Shown: positions 54,631-63,683, numbered from the stretch's first letter. The stretch: DNA of 64,000 bases from an uncultured Lachnospiraceae bacterium (GCA_945919795.1 CAMEJJ010000018.1:1-64000), one strand, 5' to 3'. The notes: generated by a model not told the origin, from the letters alone. A program made the numbers and translations.

Positions 54631-55730
54631 AACGACACCTCCTCGTTATTCAGAATCTGCAGTCCCAATCGAATCACAGCTGCTTTTTCTTCCTGCGGCA
54701 TTTCATCGGCAGAAAGGACCGTACGTACAAATTCGCCTTTTAAGGATTCATCATATTGAAAATCTTCCACATCAACCCGAAGCGTTGTTTCATCATACAA
54801 TTTTACAAAATAATAATCCCCGGAGAACATACTAAGAAGATAATTCGTATTTTTCTCACACGCAACATCTAAGGCCCCGGTTAAAACGATTTTCAGCAAA
54901 TCCTCATGGCGATACTGTCCTTTTGCCAGATCTTGGCGTATTTTTTCTGCCATCTCCACAGAACTGTTACAACCGGTCACGTCCGTATAAACCGTATACA
55001 GATTTCTCTTTGCAAAAGGCACAAAGGTATCGGTAACGGTTCTTTTCTCCTCGTTCACATCCAGCACAACAAAGCCATGTTCTCCGCATTCATCGAAACC
55101 ACGGCCTTCCAGACATCCGGAATAACAATATAGCCCCCTGCCATCCAGTTTTTCACGCTTATAGGCATGAATGTGTCCCAATGCCAGATAATCAATCCCT
55201 TTATTATGAAGCTCTCTTAAATGAATCACTTCTGCTTTATCCTTCGCACCGGTTTCCGATTCCTGTCCATGGAGCATAACAATATTCATTTTATCGGAAT
55301 CCAAAACCAGCGTATGATAAGCACTCTTTGCGTTATCTTCTGCTAACTCCATACCGGAAATGACAATATTTGTGCACTCCACAACATAGCTCGTCCAGCT
55401 ATGGGAAAATAGTTTTAAATTATCCGGCACAACATCCAGCCCCGACAAAAAATTATCAGTATCATGATTTCCACGAAGATAATAAAAGGTGATATCAGGA
55501 TGTTTTTCAATCTCAGAAGAAACCAGATTTCTGGCTGACGCAGAAATATTTTTGGTATCAAATAGATCTCCACAAATCAGAATGTGACAGATATCGTGAC
55601 TTGCAGCATAAGAAATCATGTCCTGAAACGTACGCAGAAGCTCTGCTTTACGCTCTTTGGCACGTTCTTTATCCAGCGTGGATGTCATTTTGGCATCCAG
55701 ATGTAAATCAGCACAATGCAATAATTTCAT
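54627..55730 (-). CDS. SbcD/YhaO-like DNA exonuclease (metallophosphoesterase)
   Basis: The protein has 367 residues: Mre11/SbcD-type nuclease with ADLHLD, CGDLFD, RGNHD, LHGQE and GHIHAYK forming the dimetal site. A C-terminal capping region (about 270-367) would contact the ATPase partner. It cleaves DNA ends or hairpins together with the SbcC-like protein encoded next; palindromic DNA is a known SbcCD substrate, notable in a window rich in palindromes. ATG 55730 has GGAG 6 nt upstream. It follows niaR by about 40 nt. Confidence 0.88.
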   Translation of the reverse strand: MKLLHCADLHLDAKMTSTLDKERAKERKAELLRTFQDMISYAASHDICHILICGDLFDTKNISASARNLVSSEIEKHPDITFYYLRGNHDTDNFLSGLDVVPDNLKLFSHSWTSYVVECTNIVISGMELAEDNAKSAYHTLVLDSDKMNIVMLHGQESETGAKDKAEVIHLRELHNKGIDYLALGHIHAYKREKLDGRGLYCYSGCLEGRGFDECGEHGFVVLDVNEEKRTVTDTFVPFAKRNLYTVYTDVTGCNSSVEMAEKIRQDLAKGQYRHEDLLKIVLTGALDVACEKNTNYLLSMFSGDYYFVKLYDETTLRVDVEDFQYDESLKGEFVRTVLSADEMPQEEKAAVIRLGLQILNNEEVSL

Positions 55731-55770
55731 AAAAATCTCCATTCCGCCATCTTGGGTTGGCGGTACAATC

Positions 55771-56316
55771 CTACTCTTCCTTCCAGAAATTGACCGGCTC
55801 GTAATCCAAAAGCTGGGCTAAAAAACCGTTTTGGCTCAATTTCTCCTGTATCTGATCCAAAATTGCTTCATTTTTTGCCAAAATGGTATGATAATGATAC
55901 CCGGACGTCAAATTGCTTAACAACGTCGATTTTCCACTCTTTATCTCTTCCATATACGACGCAACATCGGCCCTGGATGCAATATGAAGCTCTGCCTTTA
56001 CCACTCCATAAACCTTATGATATACAAAAACATCTTTTACAAATCCACCCTGATCCACATATAGCTGAAGTTCTTTTTCTTCTTCTTCCGGACGATTATA
56101 AATCTTAAAAATCCGCTCGCACTGATTCTGATTGCGTAAAACATATCCCTTGTTTGTAGAATCAATATCATAATTTTTCGCCCGAAGAAGCGCAATATCC
56201 TGTACGATTACCTGCCTGCTGACTCCCAATATTTTTGCAAGTCCGGAACCGGAAACAGGGGTTTCACTGTTTTTCAGTGTACTTATGATTTTCTCTCTTC
56301 TTTCTTCACCACTCAT
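55771..56316 (-). CDS. niaR: transcriptional repressor NiaR (NAD biosynthesis)
   Basis: The protein has 181 residues. The N-terminal HTH_11 winged helix (about 1-60, VSGSGLAKILGVSRQVIVQDIALLR) is followed by the 3H domain, recognised by its three conserved His clusters VYHKVYG, ELHIASR and GYHYHTI, which bind nickel and nicotinic acid. It represses NAD synthesis or niacin uptake genes. It is the last gene of nadA-nadB-nadC-niaR, so it probably controls its own operon through the palindrome at 59820-59845. GGAGG is 7 nt upstream of ATG 56316. Confidence 0.92.
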   Translation of the reverse strand: MSGEERREKIISTLKNSETPVSGSGLAKILGVSRQVIVQDIALLRAKNYDIDSTNKGYVLRNQNQCERIFKIYNRPEEEEKELQLYVDQGGFVKDVFVYHKVYGVVKAELHIASRADVASYMEEIKSGKSTLLSNLTSGYHYHTILAKNEAILDQIQEKLSQNGFLAQLLDYEPVNFWKEE

Positions 56317-56331
56317 ACACAAACCTCCGAC

Positions 56332-57186
56332 TTAAACAGCATGCAGATTTTTTAAAGAAATATCCAAAATCGGTGCGGAATGTGTCAATGCACCACTTGA
56401 AATAATATCTACTCCGAGGTCGGTAAGTCTTGAAATGTTTTCCTTTGTCACATTTCCGGATACCTCAACCTCCGCTCTTCCATCAATGATTTCCATTGCT
56501 TTCTTTAAAGTGTCGTGATCCATATTGTCTAACATAATGATATCCGCACCGGCTTCAACCGCTTCTTTTACCATATCCAGTGTTTCAACTTCTACTTCAA
56601 TTTTTCTGACAAAAGGAGCGTATGCTTTTGCCGATTCAATAGCCTTTGTCACACTTCCTGCCGCACCGATATGATTATCCTTTAACAAAACTCCATCGGT
56701 CAGATTATATCGATGATTGGAAGCTCCTCCGACTCTTACCGCATATTTTTCAAAAATACGGTTGTTGGGCGTTGTCTTTCTGGTATCAACCAGCTTTGTT
56801 TTGGTTCCCTTTAATAATGCATTAACCTGCGAAGTATAGGTGGCAATTCCGCTCATTCTCTGCAAATAATTTAATGCCGTTCTTTCTCCGCAGAGCAAAA
56901 CCCGGATATCACCATATACTTTGGCCATTAACTGTCCGCATTTTACTTCGTCTCCATCCTGTACATAGAGCTCCACTTTTGTTTTTTCGTCCAGTAATTC
57001 AAATACTCTTGAAAAAACCTGCAATCCACAGATAATTCCGTCCTGCTTGCAGATTAAATCTACTTCTCCCTGTTGTGCAACCGGCATAACACTGTTGGTG
57101 GATACATCTTCACTCGTGATATCCTCTTTTAAAGCTCCTAAAATAAGTGGATCAACATTTAATTTTAAAGTTACCTGATCAAACAT
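56332..57186 (-). CDS. nadC: nicotinate-nucleotide pyrophosphorylase (carboxylating)
   Basis: The protein has 284 residues, standard length. It converts quinolinate and PRPP to nicotinate mononucleotide, the third step of de novo NAD synthesis. Conserved parts are EDITSEDVSTNSVMP, ERTALNYLQRMSGIAT, DTRKTTPNNRIFEKYAVRVG, NHRYNLTDGVLLKDNH and the closing SSGALTHSAPILDISL. AAGGAG precedes the ATG. It is separated from nadB by 372 bp holding a palindromic element, but niaR follows 15 nt downstream. Confidence 0.96.
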   Translation of the reverse strand: MFDQVTLKLNVDPLILGALKEDITSEDVSTNSVMPVAQQGEVDLICKQDGIICGLQVFSRVFELLDEKTKVELYVQDGDEVKCGQLMAKVYGDIRVLLCGERTALNYLQRMSGIATYTSQVNALLKGTKTKLVDTRKTTPNNRIFEKYAVRVGGASNHRYNLTDGVLLKDNHIGAAGSVTKAIESAKAYAPFVRKIEVEVETLDMVKEAVEAGADIIMLDNMDHDTLKKAMEIIDGRAEVEVSGNVTKENISRLTDLGVDIISSGALTHSAPILDISLKNLHAV

Positions 57187-57227
57187 GTTTTTCTTCTCCT
57201 TTTTCTTGCTCGATGGGGGGGTGGGGT
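57187..57227. other. nadC leader between element and start codon
   Basis: Forty nucleotides hold the nadC ribosome binding site (AAGGAG on the minus strand) and a C-rich tract (plus strand GGGGGGGTGGGG, 57215-57226) directly beside the palindromic element. No promoter is obvious. Confidence 0.4.
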
Positions 57228-57434
57228 GTAGAGAGATTATTTTGCATTCAGATAAAAAAATCAGTTTTTTCTAAGTAAATGCAGAAGGTTATTTCACATT
57301 TACGGGGCGGTGTCAACGGACATCCGTGTCCGATGACACCTAAATCGTGCGTCCTGCACGATTTCCCCTGATGTATCAGCATTTACTAAGAAAAATCATG
57401 ATTTTTTTATATTCATTTAAAATAATCTCTCTAC
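57228..57434. repeat. 207-bp MITE-like inverted-repeat element inside the nad operon
   Basis: Terminal inverted repeats of about 55 bp (57228-57282 and 57379-57434) start with identical GTAGAGAGATTATTTT and end with AGTAAATGC; they agree at most positions in between. The centre carries two perfect-type hairpins, one at 57309-57340 (GGTGTCA...TGACACC with CGGACA/TGTCCG) and one at 57342-57364 (AAATCGTGC/GCACGATTT), enclosed by GGGG/CCCC. There is no open frame. Between it and nadB lies a further hairpin AGCCAATGA/TCATTGGCT (57459-57481). It lies between nadB and nadC and will be transcribed with them. Confidence 0.8.
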
Positions 57435-57558
57435 ATTCCTCCCGGTCATTTTTTTATTAGCCAATGAGCTTTTCATTGGCTGGTCTAAACCATTTCTGAT
57501 TATGTTATAATTGATATCTCTATCTTTTTTATTGAATCAAATTGGTTTTCGCATATTG

Positions 57559-58851
57559 TTACGATTTCTGATCCGCTTCGCGCATAGCATCCCGTACCAT
57601 TTGTTTATACTTAAGCTCCAAGGCTTTTTCATCCCGGTATTCTTCTAAGGATACTTCCCCGGCATCTTGCAGCTTCCAGTTATCAATCGCTAATTCATTG
57701 ATTTGCTTTGCTGCCCGTTTGGCAAAAACCAGACTTTCCAAAAGGGAATTGCTGGCAAGGCGGTTTTTTCCATGCACCCCATTGCAGGCTGTCTCGCCCA
57801 CGGCATAAAGGCAATCCATACTGGTCTTACTCTCGTGGTCAACCCGGATGCCTCCCATATAGTAATGCTGTGCCGGAACGACCGGAATACATTCCTTGGT
57901 GACATCATACCCTTCTTCCATGCAACGTTTTACGATGTTGGGGAAATGAGCCTGTAATTCTTCGATGGGTATAGGCCGTAAATCCTCCCATACATATTCC
58001 GTCTGGTCTTTCTCCATCTGTTTTTTAATTTCATTGGTCAGTAAATCCCTGGGCAATAATTCATCTACGAAACGATTGCCGTTTTTATCATATAACTTTG
58101 CGCCTTCGCCTCTGACGGATTCGGAAATCAAAAAGCTCCGTTTCCGGTCATTTTCCGACCAGAGTGTTGTCGGATGAATTTGTATGTAGTTGATATCCTT
58201 TATTGAAATATTGTGCTTTAGTGCTATTGCCAAGGCATCCCCCGTCAATTGGCGGAAATTGGTTGAGTGTCTGTACAATCCTCCGACTCCACCGGTTGCC
58301 AACACGAGAATTTTACTTTCAACTACCTTTAGTTCCCCGTTTTCTCTTATGATACCCCCAATGCATCTGCCATCTTTTTCCAAAATGTCTAAAAGCATCG
58401 CATGTTCAATGATTTCGATATTCTTTTTTTGCTTAGCCTGTGCTAACAGCTTACTGGTGATTTCTTTTCCCGTGATATCTTTATGATACAGGATACGCTT
58501 GTCCGAATGAGCCCCTTCTCTGGTAAAACAAAAGCTCCCATCTGCTTCTCTTTCAAAATCAACACCTATGCTTACAAGATCCTTTACCACATCCTGTGAC
58601 GATCTTATCATAATGTCAACGGAAGTCTTATCATTCTCATAATGGCCGGCTCTCATCGTATCCTCAAAATAACTGTCATAATCCTCATCATTTTTCAGCA
58701 TACACATTCCGCCCTGCGCCAGAAAAGAATCACTTTCCTCTATCGTAGCCTTGGTTATAATGGTTATTTTTGTATCGTCGGAAAGATTGAGTGCACAATA
58801 TAGTCCCGCACATCCGCTTCCTGCAATAAGTACATCTGTCTGTTTTTTCAT
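57559..58851 (-). CDS. nadB: L-aspartate oxidase (short form)
   Basis: The protein has 430 residues. It oxidises aspartate to iminoaspartate for NAD synthesis, under anaerobiosis probably with fumarate as acceptor. The FAD site VLIAGSGCAGLYCAL, SFLAQGGMC and the substrate region SVRGEGAKLYDKNGNRFV and LLPRDLLTNEI are clear, as is NRLASNSLLESLVFAKRAA. It is about 100 residues shorter than the E. coli enzyme, lacking most of the C-terminal helical domain; short forms are known in Clostridia. Its ATG overlaps the nadA stop (ATGA). Confidence 0.95.
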   Translation of the reverse strand: MKKQTDVLIAGSGCAGLYCALNLSDDTKITIITKATIEESDSFLAQGGMCMLKNDEDYDSYFEDTMRAGHYENDKTSVDIMIRSSQDVVKDLVSIGVDFEREADGSFCFTREGAHSDKRILYHKDITGKEITSKLLAQAKQKKNIEIIEHAMLLDILEKDGRCIGGIIRENGELKVVESKILVLATGGVGGLYRHSTNFRQLTGDALAIALKHNISIKDINYIQIHPTTLWSENDRKRSFLISESVRGEGAKLYDKNGNRFVDELLPRDLLTNEIKKQMEKDQTEYVWEDLRPIPIEELQAHFPNIVKRCMEEGYDVTKECIPVVPAQHYYMGGIRVDHESKTSMDCLYAVGETACNGVHGKNRLASNSLLESLVFAKRAAKQINELAIDNWKLQDAGEVSLEEYRDEKALELKYKQMVRDAMREADQKS

Positions 58852-59747
58852 TGTGCTAACTCCAACATTTTTTCTAAGGGCTTTATGGCCGCTTTTGCAA
58901 TCGTCTCATCCAAAAAGACTTCATTGGTTTCATTTTCCAGTACATCGATTATTTTTTCCAATGTTACTTTTTTCATATTGGTACATTCCTGAACGGCTCT
59001 GACGCGATACAGTTTTTTATCCGGTGCCTGCTCGTGGATTTTATAAAATACACCGTCAACCGTTCCGATAATAAACTCTTGTGCATCCGTATTTACAACA
59101 TAATCGATAATTGCAGAAGTACTTCCCACATAATCGGCTAACTCTGTCACATCCTTGGTACATTCCGGATGAACCGCAACCTTTGCCTCAGGGTGTGCTT
59201 CTTTTGCTGCCAGCACATCAGCTTTGGAAATAATGGTATGTCTTGGACAATGCCCCTGATTTAAGATGATATTTTTCTCAGGTACCTGGTCCTGCACAAA
59301 GGTTCCCAGATTGCGATCCGGTATAAAAAAGATATTTTTATTGGGGAGATTTTTAACAATCTTTACTGCATTGGCACTGGTGACGCAGACATCTGCAAGT
59401 GCCTTTAATTCAACGGTAGAATTGATATAACAGACTACTGCAACATCCTCATATTTTTCTTTTATCAATTGTATCTCTTCTGCGCTCGCCATGTGCGCCA
59501 TCGGACAGTCCGCAGTTGCATCCGGCATAAATACACGTTTTTCTTTATTTAAAAGCTTTGCACTTTCACCCATAAATTCTACGCCTGCAAAAACAATTCG
59601 ATCTGCCGAAACTTTCGTGGCAACCTTACTTAAATAGTACGAGTCACCTATGTAATCAGCCACTTGCTGCACATCCTCATCAACATAGTAATGAGCCAGA
59701 ATAACAGCATTTTTCTCTTTTTTTAACTGCTCAATTCTTTCTTTCAT
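58848..59747 (-). CDS. nadA: quinolinate synthase
   Basis: The protein has 299 residues. It condenses iminoaspartate with dihydroxyacetone phosphate to quinolinate using a [4Fe-4S] cluster. The first substrate loop AHYYVDEDVQQVADYIGDSY and cluster-associated Cys in ADVCVTSANAV, HPECTKDV and VQECTNMKK are visible. I chose ATG 59747 because GGAG is 6 nt upstream; another ATG just before it is too close. It heads the nadA-nadB-nadC-niaR operon, with promoter and operator at 59805-59845. Confidence 0.95.
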   Translation of the reverse strand: MKERIEQLKKEKNAVILAHYYVDEDVQQVADYIGDSYYLSKVATKVSADRIVFAGVEFMGESAKLLNKEKRVFMPDATADCPMAHMASAEEIQLIKEKYEDVAVVCYINSTVELKALADVCVTSANAVKIVKNLPNKNIFFIPDRNLGTFVQDQVPEKNIILNQGHCPRHTIISKADVLAAKEAHPEAKVAVHPECTKDVTELADYVGSTSAIIDYVVNTDAQEFIIGTVDGVFYKIHEQAPDKKLYRVRAVQECTNMKKVTLEKIIDVLENETNEVFLDETIAKAAIKPLEKMLELAQ

Positions 59748-59804
59748 CATAATCTCCGTTCTTCCATCTTTGGTTACAGACGCAACTGTTTTTGCGTCAC
59801 GCAC

Positions 59805-59845
59805 AGTATAGCACCATTCTTTACACCTGACAAGACAGTTGTAAA
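59805..59845 (-). promoter_or_regulatory. promoter and NiaR operator of the nad operon
   Basis: On the minus strand TTGTCA (59833-59828) and TATACT (59810-59805) are 17 nt apart, a good promoter 58 nt before nadA. Over the -35 box lies a 26-bp near palindrome (59820-59845) with half-sites TTTACAcCTGaC and its mirror TTTACAaCTGtC. This resembles published Firmicutes NiaR boxes (core TGTCTTG with ACA...TGT arms). Binding would block RNA polymerase. Confidence 0.75.
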
Positions 59846-59869
59846 TTTTATATGTAAATGGTGTAAAAT

Positions 59870-59920
59870 TAAAAAACTGCCGGTTTTAAAATCTCTTGCG
59901 AAAAGACTTTAAAACGGCAG
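59870..59920 (-). terminator. terminator of the flavin reductase gene
   Basis: CTGCCG-TTTTAAA (from 59877) and TTTAAAA-CGGCAG (to 59920) form a long stem with one bulge. On the minus strand it is followed by TTTTTTAATTTT. It insulates the nad operon promoter from upstream transcription. Confidence 0.8.
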
Positions 59921-59977
59921 CATCTTATAACGGAAATGATTCGGTAATACTCCGTTGTGGTAAAAGAAATTACTTTA

Positions 59978-60448
59978 TTATTTCCCCAGTCGCTTTTGAT
60001 ACTCTGCATAGGTTAGCGGCGAATTATGGCTAAGCACTTTGTCTTCCACAACTTCTCCGATAAAAAGGGTATGACTTCCGAGATTCTTTTTATCCACAAT
60101 ATGACAGCTTAGCATGCCACATGTTTCATGCGTCAGATACGGTACACCTTTCGCATCTGTTTCATATGCTATCTTCCCGAATTTATTGGTCTCTCTTCCC
60201 GTTTGATAACCAAACAGGGCAATGGTCTCCAAGGAACAGGTTTCATCCATAATACTAATGCAAAACTCTTTTGCGTGATTCAGCAATTCGCAGGTGTAAT
60301 GTCGGTTTTCAATCGCAACAGCTACTCTTTCCGGCTCTTTTGCAATCTGAATACAGGTATCAACAACGCAGCCATCCATTTCATGTCCAAGTTTTGTTGA
60401 TAATAAAAATACTCCGTAAGTTAGTTTCTTTATTGCTTTTTCTTCCAT
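59978..60448 (-). CDS. flavin reductase family protein
   Basis: The protein has 156 residues, an FMN-binding split barrel of the flavin reductase type: KLTYGVFLLSTKLGHEMDGCVVDT at the start, PERVAVAIENRHYTCEL, EFCISIMDETCSLETIALFG and LGSHTLFIGEV. It is distinct from the 197-residue homologue at 33541-34134. The short form is close to rubredoxin-linked flavoproteins and high-molecular-weight rubredoxin N-terminal domains; no rubredoxin gene is adjacent. AAGGGG lies upstream of the ATG. It is monocistronic with its own terminator. Confidence 0.85.
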   Translation of the reverse strand: MEEKAIKKLTYGVFLLSTKLGHEMDGCVVDTCIQIAKEPERVAVAIENRHYTCELLNHAKEFCISIMDETCSLETIALFGYQTGRETNKFGKIAYETDAKGVPYLTHETCGMLSCHIVDKKNLGSHTLFIGEVVEDKVLSHNSPLTYAEYQKRLGK

Positions 60449-60499
60449 CTGCTTTCCCCTTCTACTTTTATGAAATGCTATTTATCGAATTATTTACTT

Positions 60500-60600
60500 A
60501 GTTGAAGATTTGCTTTCCGTTTTCTTTAATCTTATTTTTCTCGATTCTGCTTTTCTGCAATCTCGTATTCTCAATTCGATGTTTCATATAAGCTCATTTA
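60500..60600. repeat. pyrimidine-rich degenerate repeats upstream of the flavin reductase gene
   Basis: Variants of TTTTCTNNAATCT and CTCGATTCTGC recur between 60,500 and 60,590. They resemble the tract at 40,712-40,895 in composition and unit size (about 10-14 bp). No promoter stands out. Confidence 0.4.
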
Positions 60601-60633
60601 TTTCATTAAGTAGTATGGGCAAGCAACGCCTTT

Positions 60634-62310
60634 TTATTCCATATAAAATGCATTGAAATTATAGTAAATGCAAGTATCATCACGGAAATTTACATTCATT
60701 TGATAGATTACTATCATCGAGCCATCCTCCATTTGTATTTTTCCATTCTGATATAACCACTCCTGAAACTCTTTACCATCATGTCCTTCCTCATCATATT
60801 GGCGTGCTTTTTCTGAAAAATCAGACAGATCGATTGTTTTTTCTTCTCCATGAACTTCAAAAACAATATCGGATATGTTCACAGACTCCTCGCCGTAATT
60901 ATTTTCATGTAACGTAACGACATATATCGTCTTGTAATTACCCACATCTAATCCAAATTCTTCTGTATCCCAGCCGCAGTTTACGTACGAATAATCATGA
61001 TAATCATAGCTTAAATCTGTGCAGCTTGCTTCAAAGTCATCAATCATTTTATGATAAGAAGATGGTAATTGTTTCACATACGCATCTCCTTTTTCTGAAT
61101 ATTTTATTTCACGATAAGCCCCTAAAACCTTCCGAATCTCCTGATCCGTTAATTCGTTTCCGCTCTCGGCTTTTTCCATCAAAGTTTCAAAGCGGGATTT
61201 TTGCGATAAGTATACCATAGTGTCACAGTTTATAATCGGTGCAAGACAAAACATACTAACAAGAACCGCGGCTACAAGAAAAATCGTTGGAAGAAATTTT
61301 CTCTTTTTGATTGAAAACAAAATCAAATAAATAACTTCCGCAACAATTAAATAACAGCAAACATAACGTTCTTGCGTCAAGCCATACTCTTGTATTCTTA
61401 ATCCGATACAAATCATCTGTAATATGATGAAAGGAATGAAAATATAAGGTAGAATTGAAGCTATTTTCCCAAGCTTATCCTCTTTAAAATACATTGCCAC
61501 TGTCCAAATCGGCAATCCGCAGACAAATAGCCAACTCAAGATCGGAAACACTTCATTCGAAGGTAAATCCCATGAAATCACCAATTTTGCTATGTATATA
61601 TAGATAATAAGAAAAGCTGTCATTTCTAAAACGAGCAGAACATACTTTACAACAACTCGTAAAAATTTTCCTATTTCATCCTGCATCTTAGAAAAAGCCA
61701 AAATGATACCGGGAATATAAAGTCCGCAGGCAAGCAGCGTTTCAATTCTTAAAATGAAATCATCCGTATCAAAAATTAGGACATTGAAAATCAGAATTAT
61801 TATGGCAAGACCCAAAGCGAATATTCCATATACAATCGTCGTTCGCATGGTGGAACCAAAAACACTTAAACAATATTTTTCAAAGCTCACTTCACTTTTT
61901 TGGTACATTTTGAATACGCAAAACATTGCAATCCACGCCAGATAGCAAACCAATAATTTTGCAATAAAAGTCATTACAATATCTTTTTCTATTCCAAATA
62001 TGTACTCTTGCTCGATGGATGACATAATGATGAAAAATCCGGAAATTGCGGCAGACAATATGAAACCAATCAGTCTGACCGTTTTTTTGTACTTATCAAA
62101 CAATTCTTCTACCAACAAATTTCCGGCAGCAAAAATCCAAAAGAAAGCCGTGATTTTCACAAACGTATCGTAGTAATCATAGTCAAATGGAAAGTCCACC
62201 ACAACCGCAGTAAACAGTGATGCAATCCAAATATTGCAAATCGTGACTGGATATTTCAGAAAAACATTTTCCTTGAGTGTCTCATATAGTTTTTTAATTT
62301 TTTTCAGCAT
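60634..62310 (-). CDS. DUF4153-family membrane protein
   Basis: The protein has 558 residues. About eleven hydrophobic segments occupy residues 20-380, with the DUF4153-like middle FVCGLPIWTVAMYF. The last 170 residues (from about 385) form a soluble domain, probably extracellular (DQEIRKVLGAYREIKYSEKG). The family has no established function. AGAGGGGGAAATGT precedes the ATG. It is flanked by repeat-rich intergenic DNA on both sides and seems to be a single gene. Confidence 0.82.
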   Translation of the reverse strand: MLKKIKKLYETLKENVFLKYPVTICNIWIASLFTAVVVDFPFDYDYYDTFVKITAFFWIFAAGNLLVEELFDKYKKTVRLIGFILSAAISGFFIIMSSIEQEYIFGIEKDIVMTFIAKLLVCYLAWIAMFCVFKMYQKSEVSFEKYCLSVFGSTMRTTIVYGIFALGLAIIILIFNVLIFDTDDFILRIETLLACGLYIPGIILAFSKMQDEIGKFLRVVVKYVLLVLEMTAFLIIYIYIAKLVISWDLPSNEVFPILSWLFVCGLPIWTVAMYFKEDKLGKIASILPYIFIPFIILQMICIGLRIQEYGLTQERYVCCYLIVAEVIYLILFSIKKRKFLPTIFLVAAVLVSMFCLAPIINCDTMVYLSQKSRFETLMEKAESGNELTDQEIRKVLGAYREIKYSEKGDAYVKQLPSSYHKMIDDFEASCTDLSYDYHDYSYVNCGWDTEEFGLDVGNYKTIYVVTLHENNYGEESVNISDIVFEVHGEEKTIDLSDFSEKARQYDEEGHDGKEFQEWLYQNGKIQMEDGSMIVIYQMNVNFRDDTCIYYNFNAFYME

Positions 62311-62324
62311 ACATTTCCCCCTCT

Positions 62325-62475
62325 TACCTATCTTTTGTATCTTATATATTTGTATCTTATTAATTTGTATCTTTCTTAATCCGTTTTATATTCACATATT
62401 CCGTTCTATATTTTCACATTACATGCTATATGCTCATATTATGTTCTGTATTTTCATAGTTGATATTCTGTTTAA
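62325..62475. repeat. degenerate tandem repeats upstream of the DUF4153 gene
   Basis: Three near copies of TTTGTATCTTA (62,332-62,375) are followed by four or five degenerate 18-20-bp units of the type CCGTTCTATATTTTCACATT. No gene is present. It is of the same slippage-like character as at 36.9 kb. Confidence 0.55.
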
Positions 62476-62507
62476 AACAAAAGAAAGCTTATTTTTCTAA
62501 AATTGAT

Positions 62508-63683
62508 TTATCCAAAACAACTCATCATCTGTGCCACAAAAAGTCCTCCTCCTGTTCCAACCACATAACCTAATAAAGCCATAATAATTCCCACAGGAAC
62601 GAGCGCACTACTATACGTACCTGCCAATACCGGAGCCGTTGCGGTTCCGCCAATATTTGCAAGCGATGCAACACAACAGGTGAAAATATCCATTTTAAAT
62701 ACCTTCGCCAGTAATAGCATAATAATCACGTGTATGATTAAAATCACAAATCCACTCAACAGCCAGACGGGCGCATTTCCAATAGCAGAAAGATCTGCAC
62801 GTGATGCAATCAATGCAATGACAATATAAAGCATGACATTGGATACTTCTTCGGTTCCCTTTAATTTTCCCAAAGGCGTCAACGCAAACAAAACACCGAG
62901 TAATGTGACTGCCAGAACCGTCCATGTCGCCTTATCAAAGAAAGGGAAATAACCGTTTAAATATACCCCTGCTTTTTGACATAGAGCTGAAACAATCAGT
63001 CCTGCACCGATAATCACTGCAAGATTCTGCCATGTCAATATTTTGGTGTTGGCCCGTGCTTCTTTTTCCAAACTCTTTCCAACAGCATCAATGATTGATG
63101 TATCCGACTTCGTCCATGCATTGAATTTATCAGCCCTGTCGATTGCCCAAAGCAGAAACATTACATATATTGTAGCACAAATAGAATCCATAACCAAGGC
63201 ATATGCCATACTGGCTTCATCGACATCAAGTGCCGCCTGAATAGCCATCATATTTCCTCCGCCTCCCATCCAGCTACCACACAGAGCACCGAGAGATTTC
63301 CATGCACCGGCGCCAAGAAGATTATGAAAAACGGCATAGGAAACTATAAAACCAAGTCCAATCGAAAACGTTGCTGCAAAAAATCCAATCAACATTTTAG
63401 GTCCCAATTTTAAAATAATTCTCATATCACAACGAAGCAGCATAATAAACAACATCGCATAGAGCAGTGGATTTTTCAAATTACCATAGGCATCTGCGGT
63501 TGCCTCCAAGTCCCACAGTCTCACAGTACAAAACAGCATCATTCCCAAATAAATTAATACAATCGGCGGAGCAAAACTGAATATTTTTTTCGCCGTCCTG
63601 CCTTTAAAGATTTGAGGGAGACACACCAGAATTGCCGTAATAAAAACCAATGTTGCCAAGTACATAAATCCATCCCGAATCAT
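62508..63683 (-). CDS. DUF819-family membrane protein
   Basis: The protein has 391 residues with about eleven membrane segments. Family features are FAPPIVLIYLGMMLF near the start, GSWMGGGGNMMAIQAALDV, and the late glycine-rich SLANIGGTATAPVLAGTYSS, all as in DUF819 (YjcL-like) proteins, thought to be permeases of unknown substrate. ATG 63683 has GGAGG 7 nt upstream. It appears monocistronic. Confidence 0.88.
   Translation of the reverse strand: MIRDGFMYLATLVFITAILVCLPQIFKGRTAKKIFSFAPPIVLIYLGMMLFCTVRLWDLEATADAYGNLKNPLLYAMLFIMLLRCDMRIILKLGPKMLIGFFAATFSIGLGFIVSYAVFHNLLGAGAWKSLGALCGSWMGGGGNMMAIQAALDVDEASMAYALVMDSICATIYVMFLLWAIDRADKFNAWTKSDTSIIDAVGKSLEKEARANTKILTWQNLAVIIGAGLIVSALCQKAGVYLNGYFPFFDKATWTVLAVTLLGVLFALTPLGKLKGTEEVSNVMLYIVIALIASRADLSAIGNAPVWLLSGFVILIIHVIIMLLLAKVFKMDIFTCCVASLANIGGTATAPVLAGTYSSALVPVGIIMALLGYVVGTGGGLFVAQMMSCFG

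Noticed and set aside
57459-57481. Hairpin AGCCAATGA/TCATTGGCT taken as the nadB terminator
   Set aside because: On the transcribed strand it is followed by A-rich rather than T-rich sequence, so it does not look like an intrinsic terminator. Its T-run is on the other strand, where no gene ends.
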